Part shown: positions 7,169 through 13,987 of the stretch, piece by piece
How positions within the stretch are numbered: the first letter of the stretch is position 1
Layout of the letters: the number at the start of each line of letters is the position of its first letter
From: JAFGDH01 sp964441265
Lineage (GTDB): Archaea; Aenigmatarchaeota; Aenigmatarchaeia; QMZP01; QMZT01
Assembly: GCA_964441265.1 (NCBI GenBank)
Contig: CAYYKJ010000013.1
Span: 1 to 42,107 of the forward strand
Length of the DNA stretch: 42,107 nt
Direction of reading: 5' to 3'
Notes under the pieces: generated by a model
Told to the model about the DNA's origin: nothing
Databases searched by the model: none
Seen by the model: only the letters and a program-made list of their open reading frames with translations
Made by a program: the position numbers and the translations under genes

Positions 7169-8320
7169 TTAAGTGTAATGGGACATCCTCATTCTCTTGG
7201 CTAATGCCCAAAGGCCTTCCGTGACAGCTTCGTTTATTGTGAACTCCTCCAGAGTGAAGACCTGCTGAGATATCTTGTCTTTGGGCATATATGGTCCGAG
7301 TGGATTAAATATTACATTATCAAGGACATTATATCCCTGGTCACCTATGAAGTTGTAACCCAGAAACGTCAGCGGATCAGGCCTTCCATATTCGACTATT
7401 CTCGCCTCGGTTATGCCTTCCGGAAGCTCCATGGGATTCAGTTCTGCCACTACCCTCATCGGCCCGTTCTGTTGCATGAGCTTCAAGTCACGCTTTGCCA
7501 ATCCATATCTGAAGTCACCGGCGTCAAGTGCGCTCCTAAGGTCACCATTAAGATATTGAAAGTCAGCTCTTGTCTGACCCGCTATTTCGTTGAAGGACTT
7601 TTTCAATATGGTCTTGTTCCTTGCGTCGGAGCTCTGGGGATTTTCCAGCGACTGCACTACCCATTCGCCGAAACTTTCTGCCGGAACTTCTCTTCCTCCG
7701 GTCCCTTTCGGGGAATTTATATACAAAGGATTTTCACCAGGAGCCCCTTCCTTCACGAACTGCACCGTATAATAGCTCTGGACGTCGCTGAATCCCTGGG
7801 AGAATCCGTAATATTTTGCGATCGTCGGGAAGTCTTTGGTTGCGGTGGAAATCAGACCCTGCCTGCCATAGATCTCCAGCATCTTCTTCCAAGGCCTGAG
7901 AATGTGCCCATCAGGAGGATCGGGTATTGAGTTAAACAAAAGATACAGACCCCCGTATTTGACGGCCCTCCCTATTTTATCCAAAAAGGCCCCTGAAGGA
8001 TCATCATGGTCCATCAGGATCCTGCCGCCGTCCTTGGTCGTTTCAAGCCCGGGATTCCTGTAGACGAAAGATTCCGGGGGTGTGCCGAAATATATTAAAA
8101 TCTGGGGCTCTGCCTGCTCCGGCTGGGCCGCATTACTGAGAATCTTGAAATTGCTGTTTTTTGCGTTCTTCAGAAGTTGTTCTGCCGTGAGACCCTCGTC
8201 GTACATCTCTATGCCCTTCATGTTGGCGGGAAATACGGCACCCTTTCTGTCCATATCTCCCATCGTCAGGTCTGTGATTATCCTGCTTCTCTTTTCAGCA
8301 GCAACATCTCCTGCCATCAT
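7169..8320 (-). CDS. Unknown protein, possible Rossmann-type domain (operon gene 4)
   Basis: About 383 residues, soluble, no signal peptide. Residues ~70-165 (EPQILIYFGTPPESFVY ... FLDKIGRAVKYGGLYLLFNSI) have the alternating strand/helix pattern and LKPGG-like turn seen after motif I of class I methyltransferases, but no clear SAM-binding GxGxG is present; methyltransferase activity is not supported. The C-terminal half is unrecognised. The frame opens at a GTG (8326), but ATG 8320 follows GAGTGGTC and is a better start. The gene begins 7 nt after the previous stop, last in a four-gene minus-strand operon. Confidence 0.6.
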   Translation of the reverse strand: MMAGDVAAEKRSRIITDLTMGDMDRKGAVFPANMKGIEMYDEGLTAEQLLKNAKNSNFKILSNAAQPEQAEPQILIYFGTPPESFVYRNPGLETTKDGGRILMDHDDPSGAFLDKIGRAVKYGGLYLLFNSIPDPPDGHILRPWKKMLEIYGRQGLISTATKDFPTIAKYYGFSQGFSDVQSYYTVQFVKEGAPGENPLYINSPKGTGGREVPAESFGEWVVQSLENPQSSDARNKTILKKSFNEIAGQTRADFQYLNGDLRSALDAGDFRYGLAKRDLKLMQQNGPMRVVAELNPMELPEGITEARIVEYGRPDPLTFLGYNFIGDQGYNVLDNVIFNPLGPYMPKDKISQQVFTLEEFTINEAVTEGLWALAKRMRMSHYT

Positions 8321-8327
8321 GACCACT

Positions 8328-8909
8328 CTAGTTTCTCAAGACCCCCATGGAAAGCGGGTCGCCGGCCATCGCCCCTTCCATCAGGAAGGCCTTGTATCCG
8401 TCCAGCGCGATCCTCGCTTTCTTTCCGGTCCCGCTGTTCTCTCTCGAAATGATTTCCAGAGACTTTATCGTCTTAAATTCGACATTAATATGCCTGCTGT
8501 CAAGTCCCCTGTAAGAATCTATGCTCGTTCCCTGGGTTTCTCCTTCCACGGCCTCGTGGGCTGCGACCCCCAGGTATTCACCGGGCATGAGATTCTCGTT
8601 AGAGTAAAACTCCCCGTTGTACCATGCACCCGCGTGAGCCCCGTATTTCCCGGTCTTCCCGAGTATCTTCTCCAGCTGCTCGTGGGAAACCCTGTTGATC
8701 TTGGTTTCCCCGCTCAGGACCCTTCTGACCGCCTCTATGTCCCTGTCCGTGGGGGTGGAGGGATCGACAGGGATGTCCTCCCCGTAAGCCGGAAATGCCC
8801 TTCCTTTATCATCATTGATCAGATAAAGCGGGGCATCTCCTTTGCATGACCTGGCGCTGTCCCTGTCCAGAAGCCCAGCTTCCCTGCCCAAGGTCAGATA
8901 CTTATTCAT
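8328..8909 (-). CDS. Unknown protein with HExxE zincin-like motif (operon gene 3)
   Basis: About 193 residues from ATG 8909 (MNKYLTLGREAGLL), chosen because GGTGG lies ~9 nt upstream; ATG 8924 and TTG 8927 are alternatives in the same frame. The middle contains KYGAHAGAWYNGEFYSNE then YLGVAAHEAVEGETQG. This order, a beta segment followed by a helix with HE, resembles small zinc metallopeptidases, but the second His is replaced by Glu (HExxE, not HExxH). A metal site is therefore uncertain: it may be altered or inactive. No signal peptide. Neighbours are equally uncharacterised, so the family call is inference only. Confidence 0.55.
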   Translation of the reverse strand: MNKYLTLGREAGLLDRDSARSCKGDAPLYLINDDKGRAFPAYGEDIPVDPSTPTDRDIEAVRRVLSGETKINRVSHEQLEKILGKTGKYGAHAGAWYNGEFYSNENLMPGEYLGVAAHEAVEGETQGTSIDSYRGLDSRHINVEFKTIKSLEIISRENSGTGKKARIALDGYKAFLMEGAMAGDPLSMGVLRN

Positions 8910-8937
8910 CTTGATTACCACCATCAAAGTATTCTGT

Positions 8938-9126
8938 CTATACGCCAGTCATCCTCCTCTTCTGTTCTTCCAGACTCATCAAAACATCCGCGATTTCCTT
9001 CGTTTCTGGCTTAATGTAAACCGATCTCATTGCCTTATTAAGGGTTCGGTCAAGCACATCGTATGCTCTTTGCAGCATCCTCTGAAAATGTTCTTTCAGG
9101 GCTTCTCCCAAAGCATTAAATTTCAT
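8938..9126 (-). CDS. Small helical protein (operon gene 2)
   Basis: 62 residues, predicted nearly all alpha-helical (MKFNALGEALKEHFQRMLQRAYDVL ... ADVLMSLEEQKRRM shown in parts). GGGGAGTGG 7 nt upstream of the ATG is a good ribosome-binding site. It starts 12 nt after the stop of gene 1 and ends ~28 nt before the preferred start of gene 3, so it belongs to the same operon. No recognised family; the small helical shape would fit an adaptor or antitoxin-like partner, which is speculation. Confidence 0.55.
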   Translation of the reverse strand: MKFNALGEALKEHFQRMLQRAYDVLDRTLNKAMRSVYIKPETKEIADVLMSLEEQKRRMTGV

Positions 9127-9138
9127 TTATCCACTCCC

Positions 9139-9510
9139 CTAAGTGAGCCCCAGCTCCATTTCACCGTATTTCGGACTGACCGGAACCTCCTGTCCGGTCT
9201 CTCCGTACTTGTGGAACATTCCGGACTTTCCCGAGCCCGCTCTGTCTTCAGCGAATGGCTCCAGCACAGCCTTCAGCCAGCCGGGCATCCAGCTGTCAAG
9301 CTTTTCCCCTGCCCATCCAAGTATCTTATCGACCGCGCTGCCGAAAATCTGCTTTCCGTATTCATTGACCAGCCCGTCTATTCCTCCGGCTGAAGAAGTC
9401 TTGCCGGTGCCGGGTTTTCTGGACCCGTAAACGTCAGCTGTTCCAGAATCTATGTAAGGACTAAATGTGTCAACTTTCCCCTTTCCGTATTGCTTTGATG
9501 TTGCATTCAT
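9139..9510 (-). CDS. Small protein with disordered ends and an amphipathic helix (operon gene 1)
   Basis: 124 residues from ATG 9510 (MNATSKQYGKGK); a GTG at 9519 is in frame. The N-terminal ~45 residues are Gly/Ser/Thr-rich. An amphipathic, Trp-containing stretch follows (LVNEYGKQIFGSAVDKIL, WMPGWLKAVLEPF), then a polar tail with a repeated KYGE motif (HKYGETGQEV, SPKYGEMELG). No signal peptide and no known domain. Its ATG shares an A with the stop of a 10-codon upstream ORF (TGATG), so it is probably translated by coupling. First main gene of the divergent operon. Confidence 0.55.
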   Translation of the reverse strand: MNATSKQYGKGKVDTFSPYIDSGTADVYGSRKPGTGKTSSAGGIDGLVNEYGKQIFGSAVDKILGWAGEKLDSWMPGWLKAVLEPFAEDRAGSGKSGMFHKYGETGQEVPVSPKYGEMELGLT

Positions 9511-9542
9511 CAAGACCACCTTGACCCCGGAGGAGGTTTCAT
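9510..9542 (-). CDS. Ten-codon leader ORF with a Pro-Pro-Pro-Gly stretch
   Basis: ATG at 9542, reading MKPPPGSRWS then TGA. It has the best ribosome-binding site in the area: GGAGGT, then an 8-nt spacer, then ATG. Its TGA overlaps the ATG of the next gene by one base (TGATG). PPP/PPG is a known ribosome-stalling context relieved by IF5A/EF-P, so the leader could tune expression of the operon. Evidence is start signal and overlap only; the peptide may have no function of its own. Confidence 0.4.
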   Translation of the reverse strand: MKPPPGSRWS

Positions 9543-9545
9543 TAT

Positions 9546-9589
9546 GTTACCTCCAATTAGTAATTAATTTACCTATATATAAAGGTAAC
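9546..9589. promoter_or_regulatory. Bidirectional promoter/operator with GTTACC repeats
   Basis: A nearly symmetrical TATA (CCTATATATAAAGG, ~9572-9585) lies between the divergent operons. TTACC (9569-9573) and GGTAAC (9584-9589) flank it as an inverted repeat, and a third GTTACC occurs at 9546-9551. Transcription about 26 nt to the right would start at ~9603, exactly on an ATG; to the left it would start near 9551, just before the leader ORF. The flanking repeat is a natural binding site for a regulator of both sides. Confidence 0.55.
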
Positions 9590-9602
9590 GGTTGCTCTCT
9601 GT

Positions 9603-9674
9603 ATGTCGTTTTTTAGAAGAAAAAAGGCCAAAACCGGCCATTTTCAGGCCATGTTCCAGGGTCATTCATCATGA
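9603..9674 (+). CDS. 23-residue upstream ORF overlapping the ParB-like gene
   Basis: ATG 9603 is 26 nt from the centre of the shared TATA box, so it fits a leaderless start. The peptide begins MSFFRRKKAKTGHF and is strongly basic; its TGA (9672-9674) overlaps the ATG of the ParB-like gene (9671) as ATGA, a classic coupling arrangement. A hairpin GGCC-AAAACC-GGCC lies within it (~9627-9640). It may be a real small protein or only a translational leader. Confidence 0.4.
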   Translation: MSFFRRKKAKTGHFQAMFQGHSS

Positions 9675-10042
9675 TCAAGATATTTAAATACTGGAAAGCT
9701 TCTCTCCTGATGAAAAAGCTCGACATTGACCCGGGAGATGCACTGCCCATACTGGATCACGGACCCGCTCCTTATTTTGAGAAGATGGCAAAAAATGGTA
9801 GATGGGACGAGGTCCCGAGATCCGAAGTGTTCGAGATACCCGAAGGTCACATACTTCGAAGGACATTCAATGCCAATTATGTTGTTTTCGAGGGGAACAA
9901 AAGAAGGGCAACGGCACAGAAGCACAGGAAAAAATACAGGGTCGGTGTCCTTGAAGAGTGCGACATAAAGAATTTCCGGGAAAACCTGAAGCAGACGCTC
10001 AGGAACGCTGAAGACTATTACGGAGCGGGGATTTATTTTTGA
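9671..10042 (+). CDS. ParB/sulfiredoxin-like domain protein
   Basis: 123 residues. The segment LDIDPGDALPILDHG ... EGHILRRTFNANYVVFEGNKRRATAQKHRK (residues ~18-88) resembles the ParB/Srx fold, where a conserved DGxHRxxAxxK-like motif forms the nucleotide-binding core; here it is EGNKRRATAQKH. The rest is a basic helical tail. ParB-like proteins of this size include DNA-binding regulators and nucleases; which applies is unknown. It is divergent from the four-gene unknown operon and shares its symmetrical promoter, so it is a candidate regulator of both. No strong Shine-Dalgarno; translation likely coupled to the upstream 23-codon ORF. Confidence 0.5.
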   Translation: MIKIFKYWKASLLMKKLDIDPGDALPILDHGPAPYFEKMAKNGRWDEVPRSEVFEIPEGHILRRTFNANYVVFEGNKRRATAQKHRKKYRVGVLEECDIKNFRENLKQTLRNAEDYYGAGIYF

Positions 10043-10124
10043 GAGTCCGGCGGGAGAGGGTCATAACGCCGTTTTATTTTTGGAAAAGGGCGAAAAGCTT
10101 ATAAATCATTGGTACAATATTGTT

Positions 10125-10245
10125 TTATCTGCAATCAGTCAAAAATGGCAAAAAACAGTAAAGATCGTGTGCAGCTTTGAGGGAAGCTGCGGGATCTTTG
10201 GGGAATCTGCAATCGATTAGTTGTTAGTTGTCAAAAGATTTTTTC
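10125..10245 (+). ncRNA. Candidate structured non-coding RNA
   Basis: A TATA-like GCTTATAAAT (10097-10106) would start transcription near 10127, and the segment ends in a T-run (10239-10244). In between is a strong two-part hairpin: AAAGATC (10160-10166) pairs with GATCTTT (10193-10199), and GCAGCTT (10171-10177) pairs with AAGCTGC (10184-10190). The direct repeat ATCTGCAATC occurs on both sides (10127-10136 and 10205-10214). No long ORF is present. It could instead be part of a long ftsZ leader. It does not resemble any RNA family I can name. Confidence 0.45.
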
Positions 10246-10391
10246 TTGAGAATACATTGGATGCCGGATATAAAAACATTTCGGCACTCGATCATATATT
10301 TTCGGGTGCTCAGATGCGAAAAAACGATAAACTGCGGCTGAAAATGTAATTCGGAGAAGCCAATAATATGGTGTTAAGGGGGTTTGAAAGA
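10246..10391 (+). promoter_or_regulatory. ftsZ upstream region with TATA-like boxes
   Basis: Two TATA-like elements, GATATAAAAAC (~10268-10278) and CATATATTTT (~10292-10301), would give leaders of roughly 70-90 nt for ftsZ. AAGGGGGT (10377-10384) is the ribosome-binding site for the ATG at 10392. No other gene is seen here. Confidence 0.45.
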
Positions 10392-11492
10392 ATGGACAGT
10401 ATGATACAGAAGGCATTTGAGAACGTTTTTAAGGAAGAGGAGAACGATACGATCGGGGAAAAGGTGAAGGATGAATTTGACCTGGACGTCATGAAGGCGA
10501 AGATCATGGTCATGGGAGCCGGAGGCGGGGGTAACAACTGTGTCACCCGACTCAGCGAAATAGGGATAAAGGGCGCAAAGACCGTGGCCATAAACACAGA
10601 CGCAAAGCATCTCTCGATTTCCAACGCCGCGAAGAAACTGCTCATCGGAAGGGAGCTGACAAAGGGACTCGGCGCGGGCGGATATCCAGACACGGGAAAG
10701 AAGGCCGCCGAGGAAAGCGAAAGGGACCTGAAGAAGATGCTGGAAGGGATCGACATGCTCTACCTGGTATGCGGCCTCGGAGGAGGGACCGGTACCGGAG
10801 CGGCTCCCGTGATAGCGAAGCTCGCCAAGGAGATGGGATCCATAGTGATAGCATCTGTAACCATGCCCTTCAAGGTGGAAGGTGCCAGGATAGGCAAGGC
10901 GGAGGACGGCCTGTACCAGCTCAGGCAGGTCTGCGACACGGTCATCGTGCTGGAGAACGAGAGGCTGCTCCAGATTGCCGGAAACCTTCCGGTCCAGCAG
11001 GCCTTTTCCGTGGCTGACGACCTGGTAGCAAACATGATAAAGGGCGTCACCGAAACCATCTCCCAGCCGTCACTGGTCAATCTGGACTATGCCGACGTCA
11101 AGACGGTCATGCATTCCGGCGGCGTCGCAACCGTGGGGTTCGGGGAGTCGGACAGCAAGTCCAGGGCGGAGGAAGCGATAACCAAGGCGATGACCAACCC
11201 GCTCCTGGAGGTGGATTACCAGGGAGGAACAGGAGCCCTGATCCACATAACAGGAGGGGACGACCTTCGCCTGGACGAGGTGAGCCAGATAGGGGAATAC
11301 GTCTCCAAGCAGCTTGATCCGGAGGCCCAGGTTATATGGGGAGCCAGGATAGACCCGTTGTTCAAGAACAAACTGAAAGTAATAACCATAATAACGGGCG
11401 TCAAGTCCCCCTACATACTCGGGCCGGTGGCGAGACAGGACGAGAGTGAGAGGAACGTTCAGGGAGAGTTGGGAATCCGGGTACTGAACTGA
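10392..11492 (+). CDS. ftsZ: Cell division GTPase FtsZ
   Basis: Tubulin-superfamily GTPase that polymerises at midcell into the division ring. The nucleotide-binding glycine loop VMGAGGGGNNCVTRL is near residues 38-52, the tubulin signature GLGGGTGTGAAPVIA at ~128-142, and the T7 catalytic loop NLDYADVKTVM further on. I start it at ATG 10392 (MDSMIQKAF, 366 residues) because AAGGGGGT lies ~8 nt upstream; ATG 10368 is in frame and possible. The gene is followed at once by an intrinsic hairpin terminator, so it is probably monocistronic. It lacks a long C-terminal tail. Confidence 0.96.
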   Translation: MDSMIQKAFENVFKEEENDTIGEKVKDEFDLDVMKAKIMVMGAGGGGNNCVTRLSEIGIKGAKTVAINTDAKHLSISNAAKKLLIGRELTKGLGAGGYPDTGKKAAEESERDLKKMLEGIDMLYLVCGLGGGTGTGAAPVIAKLAKEMGSIVIASVTMPFKVEGARIGKAEDGLYQLRQVCDTVIVLENERLLQIAGNLPVQQAFSVADDLVANMIKGVTETISQPSLVNLDYADVKTVMHSGGVATVGFGESDSKSRAEEAITKAMTNPLLEVDYQGGTGALIHITGGDDLRLDEVSQIGEYVSKQLDPEAQVIWGARIDPLFKNKLKVITIITGVKSPYILGPVARQDESERNVQGELGIRVLN

Positions 11493-11499
11493 AGGTTAA

Positions 11500-11540
11500 G
11501 GATACGGCCTCACGGCCGTATCCCCCTCCCCATTTTTTAT
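11500..11540 (+). terminator. Hairpin terminator after ftsZ
   Basis: A perfect 10-bp stem, GGATACGGCC (11500-11509) with GGCCGTATCC (11514-11523), loop TCAC, begins 8 nt after the ftsZ stop and is followed by a T-run (11533-11538). The shape is that of an intrinsic terminator; in archaea the T-run alone often suffices. Confidence 0.75.
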
Positions 11541-11574
11541 TAATTAATTTATTGCTCCCGGCCAATAATTCTTC

Positions 11575-12390
11575 ATGGGTGTCAGAAAGGGGCAGATGTT
11601 TCTTATTTCGATGGTCTTCCTGGTAGGGCTCATATTCTCCGTCCAGACCGCCCTGCTCGGATACACTGCCACGGACATGTCCGAGACCGTGAAAAAGAGC
11701 GACCGGTTCAAGGCGGAGGATGTGCTGAAGCTGGTCAACGACACCCTGAACGACCCGGACACCATAAACTGCAATTCAGGAAAGGACAACTTCCTCGACA
11801 AGATCAGGGAAACACAGTCGATACTGAAAGAAGAATACGTAAGGGGAATATATTCTGTCAGGATAATACCGGTCCTGGACTGCACGAACTGGAAGAATCC
11901 CGACAAGCCGGTTCTCAACCTCACCGTAATTTCCCAGGGACCCGGATTCGAGACCAAGGGTTTTTTCCAGCTCAAGAGGAATCCGGAGATGCCCCCGGTT
12001 TTCATGGGCATAGGAGACTATGAGGAAGCCCCGGGCACCGTGTTCCCGGTGGAGATAAACATGAACAACACAAAGGGAATCATATTCGTACACATGAACA
12101 TAACATATGATTCCGCTATACTGGAATTCAGGGATAACCGGACCGCGGGAAGGGCAAAGGATATGGAGCTCTACAGCTCGAACGGAACCGGGTGGACACA
12201 GCAGATTCTCATGGAAGAGAATGACAATTTCATACCGCCCGGTGAGGGACCCGTACTGGAAATCGACTTCGAGGTTACGGGAACCGAGGGGGAGACCGGC
12301 ATAAACATGAGCAATATAATTACTATTGATACCAACGAAATGATAAATGATAACATCCACGCTGAAAACGGGAGCTTCAGCGTGGAATAA
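11575..12390 (+). CDS. Secreted/pilin-like protein with a C-terminal cohesin-like domain
   Basis: N-terminus MGVRKGQMFLISMVFLVGLIFSVQTALLGY: a short basic segment, KGQM, then a ~22-residue hydrophobic helix, as in archaeal type IV pilin-like proteins. Residues ~30-145 form an exposed domain with two Cys. Residues ~148-268 read as a cohesin-like beta sandwich (VEINMNNTKGIIFVHMNIT, YDSAILEF, then GEGPVLEIDFEVTG); cohesins bind dockerins or act as adhesins. Several NxS/T sequons suggest an extracellular location. An AT-rich TATA is ~26-30 nt before the ATG. Function (surface fibre or adhesin) is inferred. Confidence 0.65.
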   Translation: MGVRKGQMFLISMVFLVGLIFSVQTALLGYTATDMSETVKKSDRFKAEDVLKLVNDTLNDPDTINCNSGKDNFLDKIRETQSILKEEYVRGIYSVRIIPVLDCTNWKNPDKPVLNLTVISQGPGFETKGFFQLKRNPEMPPVFMGIGDYEEAPGTVFPVEINMNNTKGIIFVHMNITYDSAILEFRDNRTAGRAKDMELYSSNGTGWTQQILMEENDNFIPPGEGPVLEIDFEVTGTEGETGINMSNIITIDTNEMINDNIHAENGSFSVE

Positions 12391-12395
12391 AAATA

Positions 12396-12568
12396 TAGCC
12401 CGGCGCGGATTTGAACCGCGGTCTCCGGGTTTCCTCTTTTTCATCGATAACTAAGAGTTATCTCAAAGCCTTGAAAGGCGATATCCAAGGCCCGAAATGC
12501 TTGACCATAGCGCGCGGCCCTTGACCCGGAATCGAATGCCCAAGGAGTCCGCACTACACCACCGGGCT
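12396..12568 (-). tRNA. tRNA-Gln (anticodon TTG) with two probable introns
   Basis: Acceptor AGCCCGG pairs with CCGGGCT, discriminator A at 12396; T arm CGCGG-TTCAAAT-CCGCG. The anticodon stem TCGGG/CCCGG closes a loop CCTTGGA once a canonical intron (12431-12484, 54 nt, after position 37) is removed. The splice sites lie in 3-nt bulges GGA and AAA beside a CCTT:GAGG helix, as in a bulge-helix-bulge. A further ~45 nt (about 12506-12551) interrupts the D loop between GTGTAGTG and GTCAAGCAT, and folds into its own stem (GCGG:CCGC, CCTTG:CAAGG); its exact ends are uncertain. Position 33 reads C in place of the usual T. TATA on the minus strand at ~12592-12601. Confidence 0.85.
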
Positions 12569-12600
12569 GTATCTATTAGAATTAAGGGCGATCATTTATA

Positions 12601-12822
12601 TTAACTGCCCTTTACCGCGCTCATCCCCTCTTTGGTCAGGGCGTAGCAGAGGGATCCTATGGCGTCCACCTCGTGGACCATCCCCCTCTCTTTAAGACGT
12701 TCCAGCTCTGAAAAGCCGTCTTCGAACCCCTCGCTCTTGAGCTTCCTCGAAAGCTCCTCCTTCCTCATGAGCAGGTTCTTCCCTATTATCTGGAGAATCT
12801 GTTTTTCCTTGTGTGCCAGCAT
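12601..12822 (-). CDS. Winged-helix DNA-binding protein
   Basis: 73 residues from ATG 12822 (MLAHKEKQILQIIGKN). The open frame extends to 12912, but a TATA (AAATATAAAAG) is centred 26 nt before 12822, giving a leaderless start there. The helix-turn-helix order (EKQILQIIGKNLLMRKEELS, then SELERLKERGMVHEV and a wing SLCYALTKEGMSAV) fits small archaeal wHTH regulators of the PadR/MarR-like shape. Its target is unknown; it lies beside the tRNA-Gln gene and downstream of rpo3. Confidence 0.65.
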   Translation of the reverse strand: MLAHKEKQILQIIGKNLLMRKEELSRKLKSEGFEDGFSELERLKERGMVHEVDAIGSLCYALTKEGMSAVKGS

Positions 12823-12871
12823 ATATAGTCTATTATGTCGGGACACTCTTTTATATTTATCCTGAACCGCG

Positions 12872-13063
12872 TCATCCCTTCCTGACGGAGGCGGAAACCG
12901 ATATCCATGCAAGGCCCGCCGCCATCACGAGAACGAAGGATATGAACATGCTCAGGGCGTATCCCACGGGATTGAATCCGGAAAGTGCCTCGGCGTGGCT
13001 GACTATCCAAGAGGCCAGAACGAGAAGGACCGATCCCATGGCCCAGAAAATAATCATCTTCAT
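12872..13063 (-). CDS. Small two-TM membrane protein downstream of rpo3
   Basis: 63 residues from ATG 13063 (MKMIIFWAMGSVLLVL), two TM helices (~5-22 and ~32-55) and a short basic tail. I prefer this start to the in-frame one at 13108, which would overlap rpo3 by 44 nt: here the rpo3 stop TGA is separated from ATG by a single base (TGATATG), typical of coupled genes. No known family. Function unknown. Confidence 0.6.
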   Translation of the reverse strand: MKMIIFWAMGSVLLVLASWIVSHAEALSGFNPVGYALSMFISFVLVMAAGLAWISVSASVRKG

Positions 13064-13064
13064 A

Positions 13065-13850
13065 TCAGATTTTTTCCAAATCAGCTTTAAATTCATTCGC
13101 TTTACCAAGAAGTATCTCGGCAGCTTTGGATATTATTTCCTTGTTGTTGAGACCGGAGACGGATTCGACCTTGAATATGAATTTTGAAGGGTCTTCCTTC
13201 ACTTTCACATCCCCGCCGGAAGCCTCTTCCACCATGCGCTTGCAGTCATCCGCCTTGAAGGGATCAGCCAGGACCAGCTTCCTGTTCTTTATCTCCACCG
13301 TTCCTTCAGGGCATGCATCGACCACCTTCTTGGCGTTCTTGAAGCCCTTCTTGACCTCCAGTTCAGGGTAGTACATGTATGCCGCATTGGCCGCCTGCCA
13401 TTTTGCGTGGTCCTTCCCTACACCCAGATGAGCGAATGCTTCCAGCTTGACGCTCTGCTTTTCGAGCAATTTCACAATGGGAAAATCCGGAGAGATCGGT
13501 TTCACAGACCTGTTGCTGGACTTCATATTACCTGAATATGCAACAGAGGGTCCTTTCTTCTCCACGGTAAAAACCGCCTCGCAGGAGGGGCATCCTTTGC
13601 CCTTGCACTTGCATTCGTCATGGAAGTTGAACTTGGGAGGACTGAAGGAAAGCGGTATGGATCCGATCCTGTGTGCTATGACCTCGTCAAAAAGTGCGGA
13701 GTTGTTCTCATGGAAGTCTACTGTCTCCACCGCCAGGGTAGGAACCTCCGATATCATTATTCTCCTGAGCGCGTTGGCGAAGGCGGGCGTGCTGTCCTCC
13801 AGGACGAATATGCACTTGCCGGCCTTTTTCGAAAGCATTTTTATCTTCAA
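13065..13850 (-). CDS. rpo3: DNA-directed RNA polymerase subunit D (Rpo3)
   Basis: Archaeal counterpart of eukaryotic Rpb3 and of half the bacterial alpha dimer; with subunit L it forms the platform for polymerase assembly. The dimerisation domain starts MKIKMLSKKAGKC and has STPAFANALRRIMISEVPTLA (residues 20-40). The D2 insertion holds a zinc-type CKC-KGKG-CPSC cluster (Cys 80, 82, 87, 90). The later domain lacks the extra four-Cys iron-sulfur site seen in some archaeal subunit D. The start is TTG (13850), since GGGTGAT lies 4 nt upstream and homologues begin M-x-I; the nearest ATG (13838) would truncate the first strand. Confidence 0.93.
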   Translation of the reverse strand: MKIKMLSKKAGKCIFVLEDSTPAFANALRRIMISEVPTLAVETVDFHENNSALFDEVIAHRIGSIPLSFSPPKFNFHDECKCKGKGCPSCEAVFTVEKKGPSVAYSGNMKSSNRSVKPISPDFPIVKLLEKQSVKLEAFAHLGVGKDHAKWQAANAAYMYYPELEVKKGFKNAKKVVDACPEGTVEIKNRKLVLADPFKADDCKRMVEEASGGDVKVKEDPSKFIFKVESVSGLNNKEIISKAAEILLGKANEFKADLEKI

Positions 13851-13987
13851 ACAATCACCCGATTTATTTAATTACTTAGTTTATCCTTATAAAACTATAA
13901 AAATATTTTAAATAATTATCCCCTCTTATCCGGATATCCGTCAGTTCCCGGTTTATTTATATTCCTTTCCGCCTTATTAATAACAAC

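Noticed and set aside
7472..7930. 152-codon plus-strand frame inside the large unknown operon gene
   Set aside because: No start signals or conserved pattern; antisense of an open gene in a tight operon.
10146..10181. 11-codon ORF (MAKNSKDRVQL) in the candidate ncRNA
   Set aside because: It lies inside the hairpin stem and lacks a ribosome-binding site; more likely chance than a gene.
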